From the NCBI GenBank assembly GCA_945833925.1, contig CAMAFX010000004.1, positions 1 to 64,000 of the forward strand: DNA of 64,000 nucleotides, in the 5' to 3' direction. The stretch's first letter is position 1. The number at the start of each line of letters is the position of its first letter. A program made the translations under genes and the position numbers. The notes under the pieces were generated by a model. The model was not told the origin of the DNA. It ran no database searches and saw nothing but the letters and a program-made list of their open reading frames with translations. This DNA comes from an uncultured Prevotellaceae bacterium (GTDB lineage Bacteria; Bacteroidota; Bacteroidia; Bacteroidales; Bacteroidaceae). This document shows, one piece after another, positions 8,743 to 18,154 of the stretch.

Positions 8743-11700
8743 ATGGCAATTACTTTCTTTAAGACACCAGAACAAACTATTATTGCTACATCCAGCAATT
8801 CGGTTCTTGACGGAAACGAGATTGAGAAACTGTGCTGGCTTTATGGTGGCGCTCAGGTGGAGGACGAGAAGAACCTTACGGGTTACTTCATAGGTCCACG
8901 TCGTGAAATGATTACGCCTTGGAGTACCAATGCCGTTGAGATAACACAAAACATGAGTCTCAGCGGCATTGTGCGTATCGAGGAGTATTTCCCAGTAAAG
9001 TCTGAGGATGCCGAGCATGACCCTATGCTCCAGCGCCTTTATCATGGACTTGACCAGAATATCTTCACTGTAGACATCAAGCCTGCAGCCATCCTTCAGA
9101 TAACAGACCTCGAGTCGTACAATGAGCAGGAGGGTCTTGCCCTCTCTCCCGAAGAGATTGAGTATCTTCACAAGGTGGAGAGCCAGCTCGGGCGTCCGTT
9201 GACCGACAGTGAGGTCTTCGGTTTTGCTCAGATCAACTCGGAGCACTGCCGTCACAAGATATTCGGTGGTACATTCATCATTGACGGTGAGGAGAAGCCT
9301 TCGAGCCTCTTCCAGATGATCAAGAACACCACAAAGGAGAACCCACACCACATCATCTCTGCTTACAAGGACAACGTTGCGTTTGCCGAGGGACCTGTAG
9401 TTGAGCAGTTCGCTCCGCAGGACCACTCAACAAGTGACTACTTCGTTATCCGTAACATCGAGAGTGTTATCAGCATCAAGGCAGAGACTCATAACTTCCC
9501 AACCACGGTTGAGCCATTCAACGGTGCTTCAACAGGTACCGGTGGTGAAATCCGCGACCGTATGGGTGGCGGTGTAGGTAGTTGGCCGATAGCAGGTACA
9601 GCAGTCTACATGACCAGTTATCCACGTACAGACGAGAGTTCGGAGGAGACTCCTGCCGACAGCGACTTTGTGGGCCGCGAGTGGGAGAAGATTCTTCCCG
9701 TACGCAAGTGGTTGTACCAGACACCAGAGCAGATTCTTATCAAGGCAAGTAACGGTGCCAGCGACTTCGGTAACAAGTTCGGTCAGCCCCTCATCTGCGG
9801 TTCTGTGCTCACCTTCGAGCATCAGGAGAAAGACGAGAAGTATGCCTTCGACAAAGTCATCATGCTTGCCGGCGGCGTCGGCTACGGCACCAAGCGCGAC
9901 TGTCTGAAGAAGGAACCCCAGAAGGGCAACAAGGTGGTCGTTGTCGGTGGCGACAACTACCGCATCGGTCTTGGTGGAGGTAGTGTGTCATCGGTAGATA
10001 CCGGCCGCTACTCGAGCGGTATCGAGTTGAATGCTGTACAGCGTGCCAACCCCGAGATGCAGAAGCGTGCCAACAACCTGGTTCGTGCACTCTGCGAGGA
10101 GGAGGTCAATCCTGTTGTAAGTATCCACGACCATGGCAGCGCAGGCCACGTCAACTGTCTCTCTGAGTTGGTTGAGGACTGCGGTGGTCTTATCGATATG
10201 ACCAAGTTGCCTATCGGCGACCAGACCCTCTCTTCGAAGGAGATTATTGCAAACGAGAGCCAGGAGCGTATGGGTCTGCTCATCGACGAGAAGCATATCG
10301 AGCATGTACGCCAGATTGCTGAGCGCGAGCGTGCTCCGCTGTATGTTGTCGGCGAGACAACAGGCGATGCACACTTTGCATTCCAGCAGGGCGACGGTGT
10401 TCGTCCGTTCGACCTTGACGTGGCACAGATGTTCGGCCACTCTCCAAAGACCGTCATGAAGGACGAGACGGTAGAGCGCACCTACGAGAACGTCGAATAT
10501 GACGTGAAGAACCTCAACGAGTACGTGTCACGCGTTCTTCAGCTCGAGGCAGTGGCATGTAAGGACTGGTTGACCAACAAGGTAGACCGCTCCGTTACCG
10601 GTAAAGTGGCACGCCAGCAGTGTCAGGGCGAGTTGCAACTTCCTCTCAGCGACTGCGGTGTTGTTGCTCTCGACTATCGTGGCCGCAAGGGTATCGCCAC
10701 AGCGCTTGGACATGCACCACAGGCTGGTTTGGCAAGCGCTGCAGCAGGCAGCATCCTTTCGGTTGCCGAGAGTTTGACAAACATTGTTTGGGCACCTCTC
10801 ACCGAAGGTCTCGACAGTGTCAGCCTTTCTGCCAACTGGATGTGGCCATGCCGCTCGCAGAAGGGTGAGGATGCTCGTCTCTATCAGGGTGTCGAGGCAC
10901 TCTCTCAGTTCTGTATTGCTCTTGGCGTAAACGTGCCAACAGGTAAGGACTCACTCAGTATGACACAGAAGTATCCTAACGGGGAGAAGATAATATCTCC
11001 CGGTACTGTCATCGTGTCGAGCGGTGGTGAGGTAAGCGACATCCGCAAGGTGGTGAGCCCTGTGATGGTTGTTTCAACTGAGACAAAGCAGGCAGAGCCT
11101 TCAACATTGTATCACATCGACTTCTCGTTCGACAAGTTGCGTCTTGGTGGTTCTGCCTTTGCTCAGAGCCTCAACAAGATTGGCAGCGACGTGCCTACAG
11201 TGGTCGACCCCGAATATTTCCGCTCAGCATTCAACGCAGTCCAGAAGTTGGTCAACGACGGTCTCTTGCTTGCCGGTCACGACATCTCTGCCGGTGGTCT
11301 CGTCACCACAATCCTCGAGATGTGTTTTGCAAACGTTGATGGCGGTGCAGAAATCTGTCTGGATGCCTACAAGTGCGAGGATATCGTCAAGATACTCTTC
11401 GCAGAGAATCCTGGTGTTGTCGTTCAGGTTGCCGACAAGAACAAGAAAGCATTCAAGGCAGTGCTCGATGAGGCTGGCGTAAGTTATATTAAATTAGGTG
11501 TACCGACCGACGAGCGTCTGGTACAGATAACCAAGGACGGCATCGAATATCAGTTGGGTATCGACTACATGCGCGACGTATGGTACAGCAGCAGTTTCCT
11601 TTTGGACCGCCGTCAGAGCATGAACGGATGTGCCGAGGAGCGTTTCGAGAACTACAAGAAGCAGCCTGTAGAGTTCGCTTTCAATGCCGACTTCACAGGA

Positions 11701-12531
11701 ACCCTGGCTCAGTACGGACTCGACGCCGACCGTTGGCAGAAGCCAGCAGCCGCTGATGCTCCACGCGCAGCCATCATTCGAGAAAAGGGAACCAACGGTG
11801 AGCGTGAGATGGCATACAGCCTCTATCTTGCCGGCTTCGAGGTTAAGGATGTCATGATGACAGACCTCGTGACAGGTCGCGAGACCCTCGAGGACGTCAA
11901 TATGATAGTCTTCTGTGGTGGTTTCTCTAACAGTGACGTTCTTGGTTCGGCAAAGGGCTGGGCTGGTGCTTTCCTCTTCAATCCAAAGGCCAAGGAGGCA
12001 CTCGACAAGTTCTATGCACGTCCTGACACACTGTCGCTTGGTATCTGCAACGGTTGCCAGTTGATGGTTGAGTTGGGTCTGATTGAGAACACAACAGCTA
12101 AGGCGACAACAACCGAGGTTCGCCCACGTATGCTGCACAACGACAGCCATAAGTTCGAGAGCGCATTCCTCACACTTTCCATCCCAACCAACCGCAGCGT
12201 AATGTTCGGTTCGCTGAGTGGCAACAAGCTCGGCATCTGGGTGGCTCACGGCGAGGGTAAGTTCGATTTGCCTTACGACGAGGATTCATACAATGTTGTT
12301 GCTAAGTATAACTACGACGAATATCCAGGTAATCCAAATGGTTCAGACTATAGTGTCGCAGGTCTCTGCAGCAAGGACGGTCGCCATCTGGCAATGATGC
12401 CTCACCTCGAGCGTGCCATCTTCCCATGGCAGAACGCTGTCTATCCAAGCGAGCGTCGCATGGACGAGGTGACACCATGGATTGAAGCGTTTGTTAATGC
12501 AAGAAAGTGGGTAGAGCAGAACAAGAAGTGA
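8743..12531 (+). CDS. purL: Phosphoribosylformylglycinamidine synthase, large single-chain type
   Basis: A 1262-residue enzyme of purine synthesis that converts FGAR to FGAM with glutamine and ATP. This is the single-chain form in which the PurS-like, synthase and glutaminase parts are fused. The synthase has its two AIRS-like halves (HNFPTTVEPFNGASTGTGGE in the first). The C-terminal glutaminase carries the nucleophile Cys in SLGICNGCQLMVELGL and the His-Glu pair in MMPHLERAIFPW, after FCGGFSNSD. I place the start at 8743 (MAITFFKTPEQ). The in-frame ATG at 8692 would add a 17-residue tail unlike the family. The first chromate-transporter gene overlaps its stop codon. Confidence 0.97.
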   Translation: MAITFFKTPEQTIIATSSNSVLDGNEIEKLCWLYGGAQVEDEKNLTGYFIGPRREMITPWSTNAVEITQNMSLSGIVRIEEYFPVKSEDAEHDPMLQRLYHGLDQNIFTVDIKPAAILQITDLESYNEQEGLALSPEEIEYLHKVESQLGRPLTDSEVFGFAQINSEHCRHKIFGGTFIIDGEEKPSSLFQMIKNTTKENPHHIISAYKDNVAFAEGPVVEQFAPQDHSTSDYFVIRNIESVISIKAETHNFPTTVEPFNGASTGTGGEIRDRMGGGVGSWPIAGTAVYMTSYPRTDESSEETPADSDFVGREWEKILPVRKWLYQTPEQILIKASNGASDFGNKFGQPLICGSVLTFEHQEKDEKYAFDKVIMLAGGVGYGTKRDCLKKEPQKGNKVVVVGGDNYRIGLGGGSVSSVDTGRYSSGIELNAVQRANPEMQKRANNLVRALCEEEVNPVVSIHDHGSAGHVNCLSELVEDCGGLIDMTKLPIGDQTLSSKEIIANESQERMGLLIDEKHIEHVRQIAERERAPLYVVGETTGDAHFAFQQGDGVRPFDLDVAQMFGHSPKTVMKDETVERTYENVEYDVKNLNEYVSRVLQLEAVACKDWLTNKVDRSVTGKVARQQCQGELQLPLSDCGVVALDYRGRKGIATALGHAPQAGLASAAAGSILSVAESLTNIVWAPLTEGLDSVSLSANWMWPCRSQKGEDARLYQGVEALSQFCIALGVNVPTGKDSLSMTQKYPNGEKIISPGTVIVSSGGEVSDIRKVVSPVMVVSTETKQAEPSTLYHIDFSFDKLRLGGSAFAQSLNKIGSDVPTVVDPEYFRSAFNAVQKLVNDGLLLAGHDISAGGLVTTILEMCFANVDGGAEICLDAYKCEDIVKILFAENPGVVVQVADKNKKAFKAVLDEAGVSYIKLGVPTDERLVQITKDGIEYQLGIDYMRDVWYSSSFLLDRRQSMNGCAEERFENYKKQPVEFAFNADFTGTLAQYGLDADRWQKPAAADAPRAAIIREKGTNGEREMAYSLYLAGFEVKDVMMTDLVTGRETLEDVNMIVFCGGFSNSDVLGSAKGWAGAFLFNPKAKEALDKFYARPDTLSLGICNGCQLMVELGLIENTTAKATTTEVRPRMLHNDSHKFESAFLTLSIPTNRSVMFGSLSGNKLGIWVAHGEGKFDLPYDEDSYNVVAKYNYDEYPGNPNGSDYSVAGLCSKDGRHLAMMPHLERAIFPWQNAVYPSERRMDEVTPWIEAFVNARKWVEQNKK

Positions 12532-13061
12532 ATAATACGGTCTTCGGCATATTTCTCAAGGTAGGACTGTTGGCGTACGGCAACGGGTTCGCCATCCTTC
12601 CCAAGATAAGGAAGGAGATGGTGAGCCGACACCATATGCTCTCAGACAAGTCCTTCGACATCTTGGTAGATGTTGCCAAGAAGTGTCCCGGAGTGTTTGC
12701 CGTGAATATAGCCATGTTTCTCGGGAACAGGGTAGGCGGATGGCGTACGGCGGTGGCAGCAGCAGTGGCTGTTGTCCTGCCCTCGCTCTTTGTCGCCCTT
12801 GCCCTTGTCGCCCTTGTTGTCGGTTTTGACGACAGTGCCCTTGTGAGCAAGGTGCTAATGGGTGTCCGCCCGGCAGTGGTGGCACTTCTGGCGTGCTCTG
12901 TGTTCAAGATGGCGAAGGTGGCTGACGTAAGTGTGCGTTCCATCTGGATTCCTGTGGCTTGTGTGCTTGTAGTTTACTTCTTCGGTATCAGTCCGCTTTT
13001 GGTGGTTCTGGTTGCCGGAATTGCAGGTTTCCTGTGGGGCAGGGTGCGCGACGAGGCATAG
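12528..13061 (+). CDS. Chromate transporter half-protein (ChrA family), first of a pair
   Basis: A membrane protein of about 177 residues starting at GTG 12528, which overlaps the purL stop as GTGA; GTG 12507 is an alternative. FGIFLKVGLLAYGNGFAILP is the repeated CHR-domain signature, followed by KKCPGVFAVNIAMFLG in place of the usual ATPGP loop. It has about five or six hydrophobic segments. Half-size CHR proteins normally work as adjacent pairs of opposite topology, as here with the gene at 13104. Chromate or sulfate-like anion export is the family role; the true substrate in gut Bacteroidetes is unproven. Confidence 0.88.
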   Translation: MNNTVFGIFLKVGLLAYGNGFAILPKIRKEMVSRHHMLSDKSFDILVDVAKKCPGVFAVNIAMFLGNRVGGWRTAVAAAVAVVLPSLFVALALVALVVGFDDSALVSKVLMGVRPAVVALLACSVFKMAKVADVSVRSIWIPVACVLVVYFFGISPLLVVLVAGIAGFLWGRVRDEA

Positions 13062-13103
13062 CCTAAGTGTATTGCTTACTCATGTTTACTCCCTTTTTTT
13101 TGA

Positions 13104-13688
13104 ATGAATATATTAGTATTATACTTTCAACTGTTCCTGAGTTTCCTGAAGGTTGGCGTGCTCGGTTTCGGCGGCGGTTTCTCCATGCTCAGCATGATTC
13201 ACAGTGAAGCCGTAGTCAACCACCATTGGCTTACCAACGGTCAGTATACCGATGTGGTGGCGGTGTGCCAGGCTACACCGGGGCCGGTGGGCGTCAGTTC
13301 CGCAGCCTGTGTCGGTTATGCCAGTCTGGTGAATGCCGGCTACGGCTTTTTCGGTGGCATCGTTGGCGCTTTGCTTGCTGTGACGGCAGAGATGCTGCCA
13401 GCGTTGCTCGTCATGCTTCTCATCTGCAAAGTTCTGATGAAGTACATGGACCACAAGTACGTCGAGGATTTCCTTCGTGGTGTGCGTCCTGCAACTGTCG
13501 GATTGGCTCTCTCGTTGGTTGTGTTCTTTCTCTGCGGCGACAATTTCACTTTGCCGACAGAGTCGTGGTGGCATTTCCTGGTCAGCATCCTCATCTTCGT
13601 GTTCGCGCTTGTGGCACAGTTGGTCTACCGACTTGGTGCGGCCAGGATTATCATCATCTGTGCCTTGGCGGGAATTGTCCTGATGTAA
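13104..13688 (+). CDS. Chromate transporter half-protein (ChrA family), second of a pair
   Basis: A 194-residue membrane protein. FLSFLKVGVLGFGGGFSMLSMIHSE and CQATPGPVGVSSAACVGY are the two CHR-domain hallmarks, including the intact ATPGP motif that the upstream partner lacks. It probably forms a heterodimer with the 12528-13061 product. The genes are 42 bases apart on the same strand. The pair is presumably read from purL or from an internal promoter; none is obvious. Confidence 0.9.
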   Translation: MNILVLYFQLFLSFLKVGVLGFGGGFSMLSMIHSEAVVNHHWLTNGQYTDVVAVCQATPGPVGVSSAACVGYASLVNAGYGFFGGIVGALLAVTAEMLPALLVMLLICKVLMKYMDHKYVEDFLRGVRPATVGLALSLVVFFLCGDNFTLPTESWWHFLVSILIFVFALVAQLVYRLGAARIIIICALAGIVLM

Positions 13689-13768
13689 GAGGCTGTGCTC
13701 CGGCGTGATTTGTCCTGATGTAAAACCTCGGGTGGCTTGATGCCATCTGACACAATGAAATATTTATT

Positions 13769-14014
13769 ATGACAGAAATGACAATGTACACACTCACCGC
13801 GCTTGCCGAGGCATGCGAGGGTAGACTCGAACTTGGTACCAACGGCGTGCGTGCAGTGATAACCGACGACGACCTGAATGTCTTTGTCGAGTATGACGAC
13901 GGCACTCGCGTAGACGCATCTCAGGCAGACGAGGCTCAGGTGATGGAGGCTGTGACACGCTGGCGCGAGCAGCACCATGCCTTCTTCCAGCGCGTTCTGG
14001 GTGCCATGATGTGA
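13769..14014 (+). CDS. Small hypothetical protein (81 aa)
   Basis: I do not recognise this family. The product starts MTEMTMYTLTALAEACEGRL. It is acidic, with VRAVITDDDLNVFVEYDDG suggesting two beta strands, and ends in a helix (AQVMEAVTRWREQHHAFFQRVLGAMM). It has no signal or membrane segment. It lies 80 bases after the second chromate-transporter gene on the same strand. Codon use resembles the neighbours, so it is probably a real gene. Confidence 0.6.
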   Translation: MTEMTMYTLTALAEACEGRLELGTNGVRAVITDDDLNVFVEYDDGTRVDASQADEAQVMEAVTRWREQHHAFFQRVLGAMM

Positions 14015-14119
14015 TACGAAAAAGTTTTTTTATTTGCACGAACAATAAAACGGCTTAGAGGTGCGTTATTAAGATATACGGAGTTAATTATCATCTCTCA
14101 GTAACTTAATCCACCGCCT

Positions 14120-14233
14120 ATGACACAATTTGTACCCGCTAAGTCACCAAGGCCTCGTGCAGAGGTGCTTGAGTATCTTATGAAGTTCGCCCGAGAGTTT
14201 CGCCCAGTGGCGATGCAAGGCGTTTGTCATTAG
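14120..14233 (+). CDS. Possible 37-residue small protein
   Basis: An ATG-initiated ORF beginning MTQFVPAKSPRPRAEVLEYL and ending REFRPVAMQGVCH. It is basic and Pro-rich at the N-terminus, with a helix predicted in the middle. It is followed 10 bases later by a perfect terminator hairpin, so this segment is probably its own short transcript. I cannot name a family. No good TAnnTTTG box precedes it; TTTTTATTTG at about 14025-14032 is the closest. The alternative is a noncoding small RNA covering the same region. Confidence 0.45.
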   Translation: MTQFVPAKSPRPRAEVLEYLMKFAREFRPVAMQGVCH

Positions 14234-14243
14234 AAAGAAGTAC

Positions 14244-14273
14244 AGGAAGGAACTCAAAATAGAGTTCCTTCCT
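14244..14273 (+). terminator. Terminator hairpin after the 37-residue ORF
   Basis: AGGAAGGAACTC (14244-14255) and GAGTTCCTTCCT (14262-14273) form a perfect 12-bp stem with loop AAAATA. A T-containing tail follows. It separates the small ORF from the rpe promoter. Confidence 0.85.
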
Positions 14274-14326
14274 TGCATTTAAGATAAATTTATATATCAT
14301 TCTGCGAGAAAGTGAAAAATATTCGC

Positions 14327-14334
14327 TAACTTTG
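14327..14334 (+). promoter_or_regulatory. Candidate -7 promoter box for rpe
   Basis: TAACTTTG matches TAnnTTTG. It lies 57 bases upstream of the ATG at 14392. Confidence 0.6.
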
Positions 14335-14391
14335 TGACCTGATTCAATACGCTATCTGTGTGATGACGTGCAAACTATAAAGTTACGTACT

Positions 14392-15033
14392 ATGTTGGTT
14401 TCACCTTCTTTGCTCGCAGCAAACTTCGCAAATCTGGAGAAGGAAATGGAGTGGTTTAACCGCTCTGACTCGGATTTTCTGCATCTTGATGTCATGGATG
14501 GTGTGTTCGTTCCGAACATATCATTCGGTTTTCCGGTTCTCAAGCATGTTGCCCGGCTATGTCAAAAGCCGCTCGATGTGCATCTTATGATAGTTCAGCC
14601 GGAGAAATTCATCAACGAAGTGAAGGCGCTCGGAGCGTATTATATGAATGTGCACTACGAGGCATGCACCCATCTGCACAGGGTGGTGTCGCAGATTCGC
14701 GAGGCTGGCATGCACCCGGCAGTGACGCTCAACCCCGCTACGCCTGTGTGCGTACTCGAGGACATCATCGAGGATATTGACATGGTTCTCTTGATGAGCG
14801 TGAATCCTGGTTTTGGCGGTCAGAAGTTCATCGAACACACCTACGACAAAATCCGACAGTTGAGAGAACTCATAAAGCGTCACGGATGCGATGTGAAGAT
14901 AGAGGTGGACGGCGGCGTCAGTCAGAAGAATGTCGAGGCTCTCTCGGCGGCAGGTGCCGATGTGCTGGTGGCTGGCAGCGCAGTCTTCGGTGCAGAAGAT
15001 CCTATTGAGGTGGTACGTCAGTTGAAGAAATGA
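14392..15033 (+). CDS. rpe: Ribulose-phosphate 3-epimerase
   Basis: A 213-residue TIM-barrel enzyme interconverting ribulose 5-phosphate and xylulose 5-phosphate. Metal-site and active-site motifs are visible: SPSLLAANF, HLDVMDGVFVPN, LDVHLMI, MSVNPGFGGQKF and EVDGGV. I chose ATG 14392 (MLVSPSLLAANF), which matches the family; GTG 14368 would add eight residues. The stop overlaps the start of the DHH phosphoesterase by four bases (ATGA), implying translational coupling. Confidence 0.96.
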   Translation: MLVSPSLLAANFANLEKEMEWFNRSDSDFLHLDVMDGVFVPNISFGFPVLKHVARLCQKPLDVHLMIVQPEKFINEVKALGAYYMNVHYEACTHLHRVVSQIREAGMHPAVTLNPATPVCVLEDIIEDIDMVLLMSVNPGFGGQKFIEHTYDKIRQLRELIKRHGCDVKIEVDGGVSQKNVEALSAAGADVLVAGSAVFGAEDPIEVVRQLKK

Positions 15034-16061
15034 AGAAACTCTTAGAAGAAGAAATACTGGAGCAGTTGCGCTCCACCATGGCAGATGCGCACAAGATTGT
15101 GCTCACTTGTCACACTAACCCAGATGGCGATGCTCTTGGGTCGATGACCGCTCTGGCAAGCGTGCTCCGTCGACAGGGGCACGAGGTCGTAGCTGTTGCG
15201 CCCGACCGCTGGCCTGACAATCTCCTCTGGCTTCCAGGCATGGACGGCGTACAGATGTATGTCAAGAACGAGGATAGCGTCAAGTCGCAGATTGCCGATG
15301 CCGACCTCGTCGTCATGCTCGACCACGGAAGGCTCGACCGTATGTCGACACTTGGCGAAGCCATAGCAGATCTTGATGCACGACGTATCGTCATCGACCA
15401 TCATCCCGAACCCGAGGAGGGTGCCGACGTGGTGGTGTGTTGTCCGGCGCTGTGTGCTGCCTGCGAGGTGCTCTATCGTGTGCTCGACCAGTTGGGCTGG
15501 GCTGACGACCTTACGCACGACGAGGCGGTGAGCATATATACGGGAATGATGACCGACACCGGAGGCTTTACCTATGCGTCGAGTCGTCCGGAGGTGTATG
15601 CCATCATCAGTCGCCTGCTCGAGAAGGGTGTCGACAAGGACAAGATATACCGCAATATCTACTATACAGCCTCTGCCGACAGGTTCCGTCTGCTGGGCTA
15701 TCTGCTCTATGTCAAGATGGAGATCATGCACGAGTTCCACACCGCGATAATGACGTTCACGAACGAGGAGCGCAGGATGTTCAAGATAAAGAATGGCGAG
15801 ACCGACGGTATGGTCAACCAGCCTCTCATGATAGACAAGATGCGACTGAGCATATTCCTTCGCGAGGATACCGAGCAGAAGGACATCATACGCGTGTCGC
15901 TGCGCAGCGTCGATGACTTCCCATGCAACGAGATGTCTGCCGAGTTCTTCAACGGCGGCGGTCATAAGAATGCTTCGGGCGGTAAGATACACGGCACTAT
16001 GGATGATGCCATCGCCCTGGTGCGCAAGGCTGTCAGGAAGTACGCTGACAAATTGAGATAA
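15030..16061 (+). CDS. DHH/DHHA1 phosphoesterase, NrnA-like oligoribonuclease/pAp phosphatase
   Basis: A 343-residue soluble enzyme. CHTNPDGDALGSM (about 30-42) and IDHHPEPEEG are the metal-binding DHH motifs. MTDTGGFTYASS follows, and the C-terminal DHHA1 domain has the substrate-binding FNGGGHKNASGGK. NrnA-type enzymes degrade short oligoribonucleotides and dephosphorylate 3'-phosphoadenosine 5'-phosphate. Cyclic dinucleotide-derived pNpN could also be a substrate. The single-chain form without membrane or PAS domains excludes GdpP. It is coupled to rpe by a 4-base overlap. Confidence 0.92.
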   Translation: MKKLLEEEILEQLRSTMADAHKIVLTCHTNPDGDALGSMTALASVLRRQGHEVVAVAPDRWPDNLLWLPGMDGVQMYVKNEDSVKSQIADADLVVMLDHGRLDRMSTLGEAIADLDARRIVIDHHPEPEEGADVVVCCPALCAACEVLYRVLDQLGWADDLTHDEAVSIYTGMMTDTGGFTYASSRPEVYAIISRLLEKGVDKDKIYRNIYYTASADRFRLLGYLLYVKMEIMHEFHTAIMTFTNEERRMFKIKNGETDGMVNQPLMIDKMRLSIFLREDTEQKDIIRVSLRSVDDFPCNEMSAEFFNGGGHKNASGGKIHGTMDDAIALVRKAVRKYADKLR

Positions 16062-16091
16062 ACAAACAAGATAAAAGAAGAAATTTAAGAT

Positions 16092-16793
16092 ATGAGGAAA
16101 TCACTGTTATACACTATGCTTGTAGCGTTGCTTGGCGTTGTCTGCCTGGCAAGTTGCAAGGACGACGAAACGTATGCTGAGCAGAAGGAGAAGGAGAGGG
16201 CAGCTATTGCGCGTTTTCTCGACCGTAACCCTCTGGTTCTGCGCAACTCGGAGGGCGACATCTTGCTCTCTACACCACAGATAAATGTTATCAGCGAAGA
16301 TCAGTTCGAGGCGCAGGGCTTCAAGACCAATGTCGAGAACAACGAGTATGTGCTCTTCTCAAACACAGGTATATATATGCAGATTGTGCGCGAGGGCGTT
16401 GGCGAGAAGTTGAAGCAGGGCGAGTCGAAGGAGGTTGTCTGTCGCCATTGGGAGTATAACATCATTGGCGACAGTCTGCAGACAGCCGACAATGTACTCT
16501 TCTGGTCAACCACTCCCGACATAATGGATGTGCATAACAATTCGGGTACCATCGTGGCATCGTTCAACATTGCCATCAATGGTGGCGGTTCGATGTACCA
16601 GACCTACAAGTCGACTGCTGTGCCTGCCGGATGGGTGGTTCCCCTCTCGTATGTCAAGCTCGGTCGCCAGGTCGACGAGCACAACGGTATCGCCAAGGTT
16701 CGTCTCATTGTGCCACACAGCCAGGGACATGCCGATGCCACCAGCAACGTGTATCCTTGCTTCTACGAGATTACCTATCAGGAAATGAGATAA
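16092..16793 (+). CDS. DUF4827 family lipoprotein, FKBP-like
   Basis: A 233-residue lipoprotein. The signal peptide ends in the lipobox LASC with the modified Cys at about 22, followed by KDDE, an acidic stretch that may direct it to the cell surface. The mature part begins ETYAEQKEKERAAIARFLDR, typical of DUF4827 proteins of Bacteroidetes, which have an FKBP-type peptidyl-prolyl isomerase-like core. It lies 30 bases after the DHH gene on the same strand. Its function is not established. Confidence 0.8.
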   Translation: MRKSLLYTMLVALLGVVCLASCKDDETYAEQKEKERAAIARFLDRNPLVLRNSEGDILLSTPQINVISEDQFEAQGFKTNVENNEYVLFSNTGIYMQIVREGVGEKLKQGESKEVVCRHWEYNIIGDSLQTADNVLFWSTTPDIMDVHNNSGTIVASFNIAINGGGSMYQTYKSTAVPAGWVVPLSYVKLGRQVDEHNGIAKVRLIVPHSQGHADATSNVYPCFYEITYQEMR

Positions 16794-16806
16794 TCCTCCG
16801 TTCTCC

Positions 16807-17967
16807 TCATTTGAAGAGGTCGGAAATGACATCGTTGGACACTAATACTCCCTTCTGCGAGAGACACAGGCAAGAATCGTTTCTCTCGACAAGGTTTCCG
16901 TTTTGCAGATGAGGCTTTGCCATACGAAGACAATAGTCTTTGGCAGACTTGCCGAAGCGTTGCTCTATGTCGCCAGGGCAAAAGCCTTGTGAGGTGCGTA
17001 GGCGTGTCATGATGAACTCATTGTAGAGGTCTGTGGTGCTGAGTTTCTCTGTTTCGTAGACTTCTGTTGCTTCACCTTTTTTTATTCCATTGATGTATGC
17101 TGCAAGCGACGGTGCGTTCCACCGGCGCGTGTCCAGTCCGTCGTACGAGTGTGCTCCGGCGCCGAAGCCGATGTAGGGCTGTCCTGTCCAGTAGCCGCTG
17201 TTGTGTCTTGAGTGCATGCCTGGCAGAGCAAAGTTCGACACTTCGTAGTGCATGTATCCAGCATCCTTCAGTTTCTGGCAGAGTATGTTGTAGCAGAGTT
17301 CCGAGTCCTCGTCGCTCATCTCGGTTATCAATCCCTTGTCGCGCATGGCGGTTAGCCGCGTGCCGTCCTCGAACATCAGGCTGTAGGCGCTGATGTGCGG
17401 CACACCCAGTTGCAGTGCCTGTTCCACGTCCTGCCTCCATCTCTCAACTGTTTGTCCGGGAAGCCCGTATATCAGGTCGATGCTGATGTTGCGGTAGCCG
17501 GCAGACTGCAGGGCTCGTACGGCGTCGATGGCTTGCTGGCTGCTGTGCCTTCGTCTCAGTGTGGCGAGAATGTCGTCGTGGAAGGTCTGCACGCCCATGC
17601 TCACCCTGTTTACTGGCATCTGCTTGAGAGCAGCAATCCATTCGTCCGTCACGTCGTCGGGGTTTGCCTCGATGGTGATTTCAGCGTTCTCGTCGGTGTC
17701 ATACAGCGACACTGCCTTGCCGATTAGTGCGCTCAGCAGGTGTGGCGGCATGGTGGATGGAGTTCCGCCCCCTATATATATAGATAATGTTCGCGCGCGA
17801 GAAACGTCCCTGCCGGCGTACGATGCGTACTCATTTCGGCGCAGTTCCATCTCCCTCAGCACACAGTTGGCGTAATCCTCTTGTTTTGCTATACTTGTGG
17901 TAGAGAAAAAGTCGCAGTAAATGCAACGGCTTTGACAGAAAGGTATATGAATGTAAATCGATGACAT
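16807..17967 (-). CDS. hemW: Radical SAM heme chaperone HemW (HemN-like)
   Basis: A 386-residue radical SAM protein. The 4Fe-4S motif C11-xxx-C15-xx-C18-D-F20 is the HemW variant; true coproporphyrinogen dehydrogenases have Cys in place of Phe. IYIGGGTPSTMPP is the SAM-binding glycine motif. The C-terminal HemN domain is present and the length is typical. HemW proteins bind heme and are thought to deliver it to respiratory enzymes. It converges on the DUF4827 gene with a 13-base gap and no clear terminator between. Confidence 0.92.
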   Translation of the reverse strand: MSSIYIHIPFCQSRCIYCDFFSTTSIAKQEDYANCVLREMELRRNEYASYAGRDVSRARTLSIYIGGGTPSTMPPHLLSALIGKAVSLYDTDENAEITIEANPDDVTDEWIAALKQMPVNRVSMGVQTFHDDILATLRRRHSSQQAIDAVRALQSAGYRNISIDLIYGLPGQTVERWRQDVEQALQLGVPHISAYSLMFEDGTRLTAMRDKGLITEMSDEDSELCYNILCQKLKDAGYMHYEVSNFALPGMHSRHNSGYWTGQPYIGFGAGAHSYDGLDTRRWNAPSLAAYINGIKKGEATEVYETEKLSTTDLYNEFIMTRLRTSQGFCPGDIEQRFGKSAKDYCLRMAKPHLQNGNLVERNDSCLCLSQKGVLVSNDVISDLFK

Positions 17968-17987
17968 CTATATTTGCTATTGTGTTA

Positions 17988-17995
17988 CAAAAGTA
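17988..17995 (-). promoter_or_regulatory. Candidate -7 promoter box for hemW
   Basis: The plus strand reads CAAAAGTA, so the minus strand reads TACTTTTG. It lies 21 bases upstream of the hemW ATG. Confidence 0.5.
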
Positions 17996-18154
17996 ATACT
18001 TTTCGTAAGGATAAGGTAAAAAAAGGTTGTTTTATTTTGCATTATAAAGTATTTTGTGTAATTTTATTGCCAGAAACATATCGCAGAAGTGCCAGGTCTT
18101 GGAGCGATTCAAGCCGGCACTGCAAGACGAAAACCGTTTAACACCTAATACACA

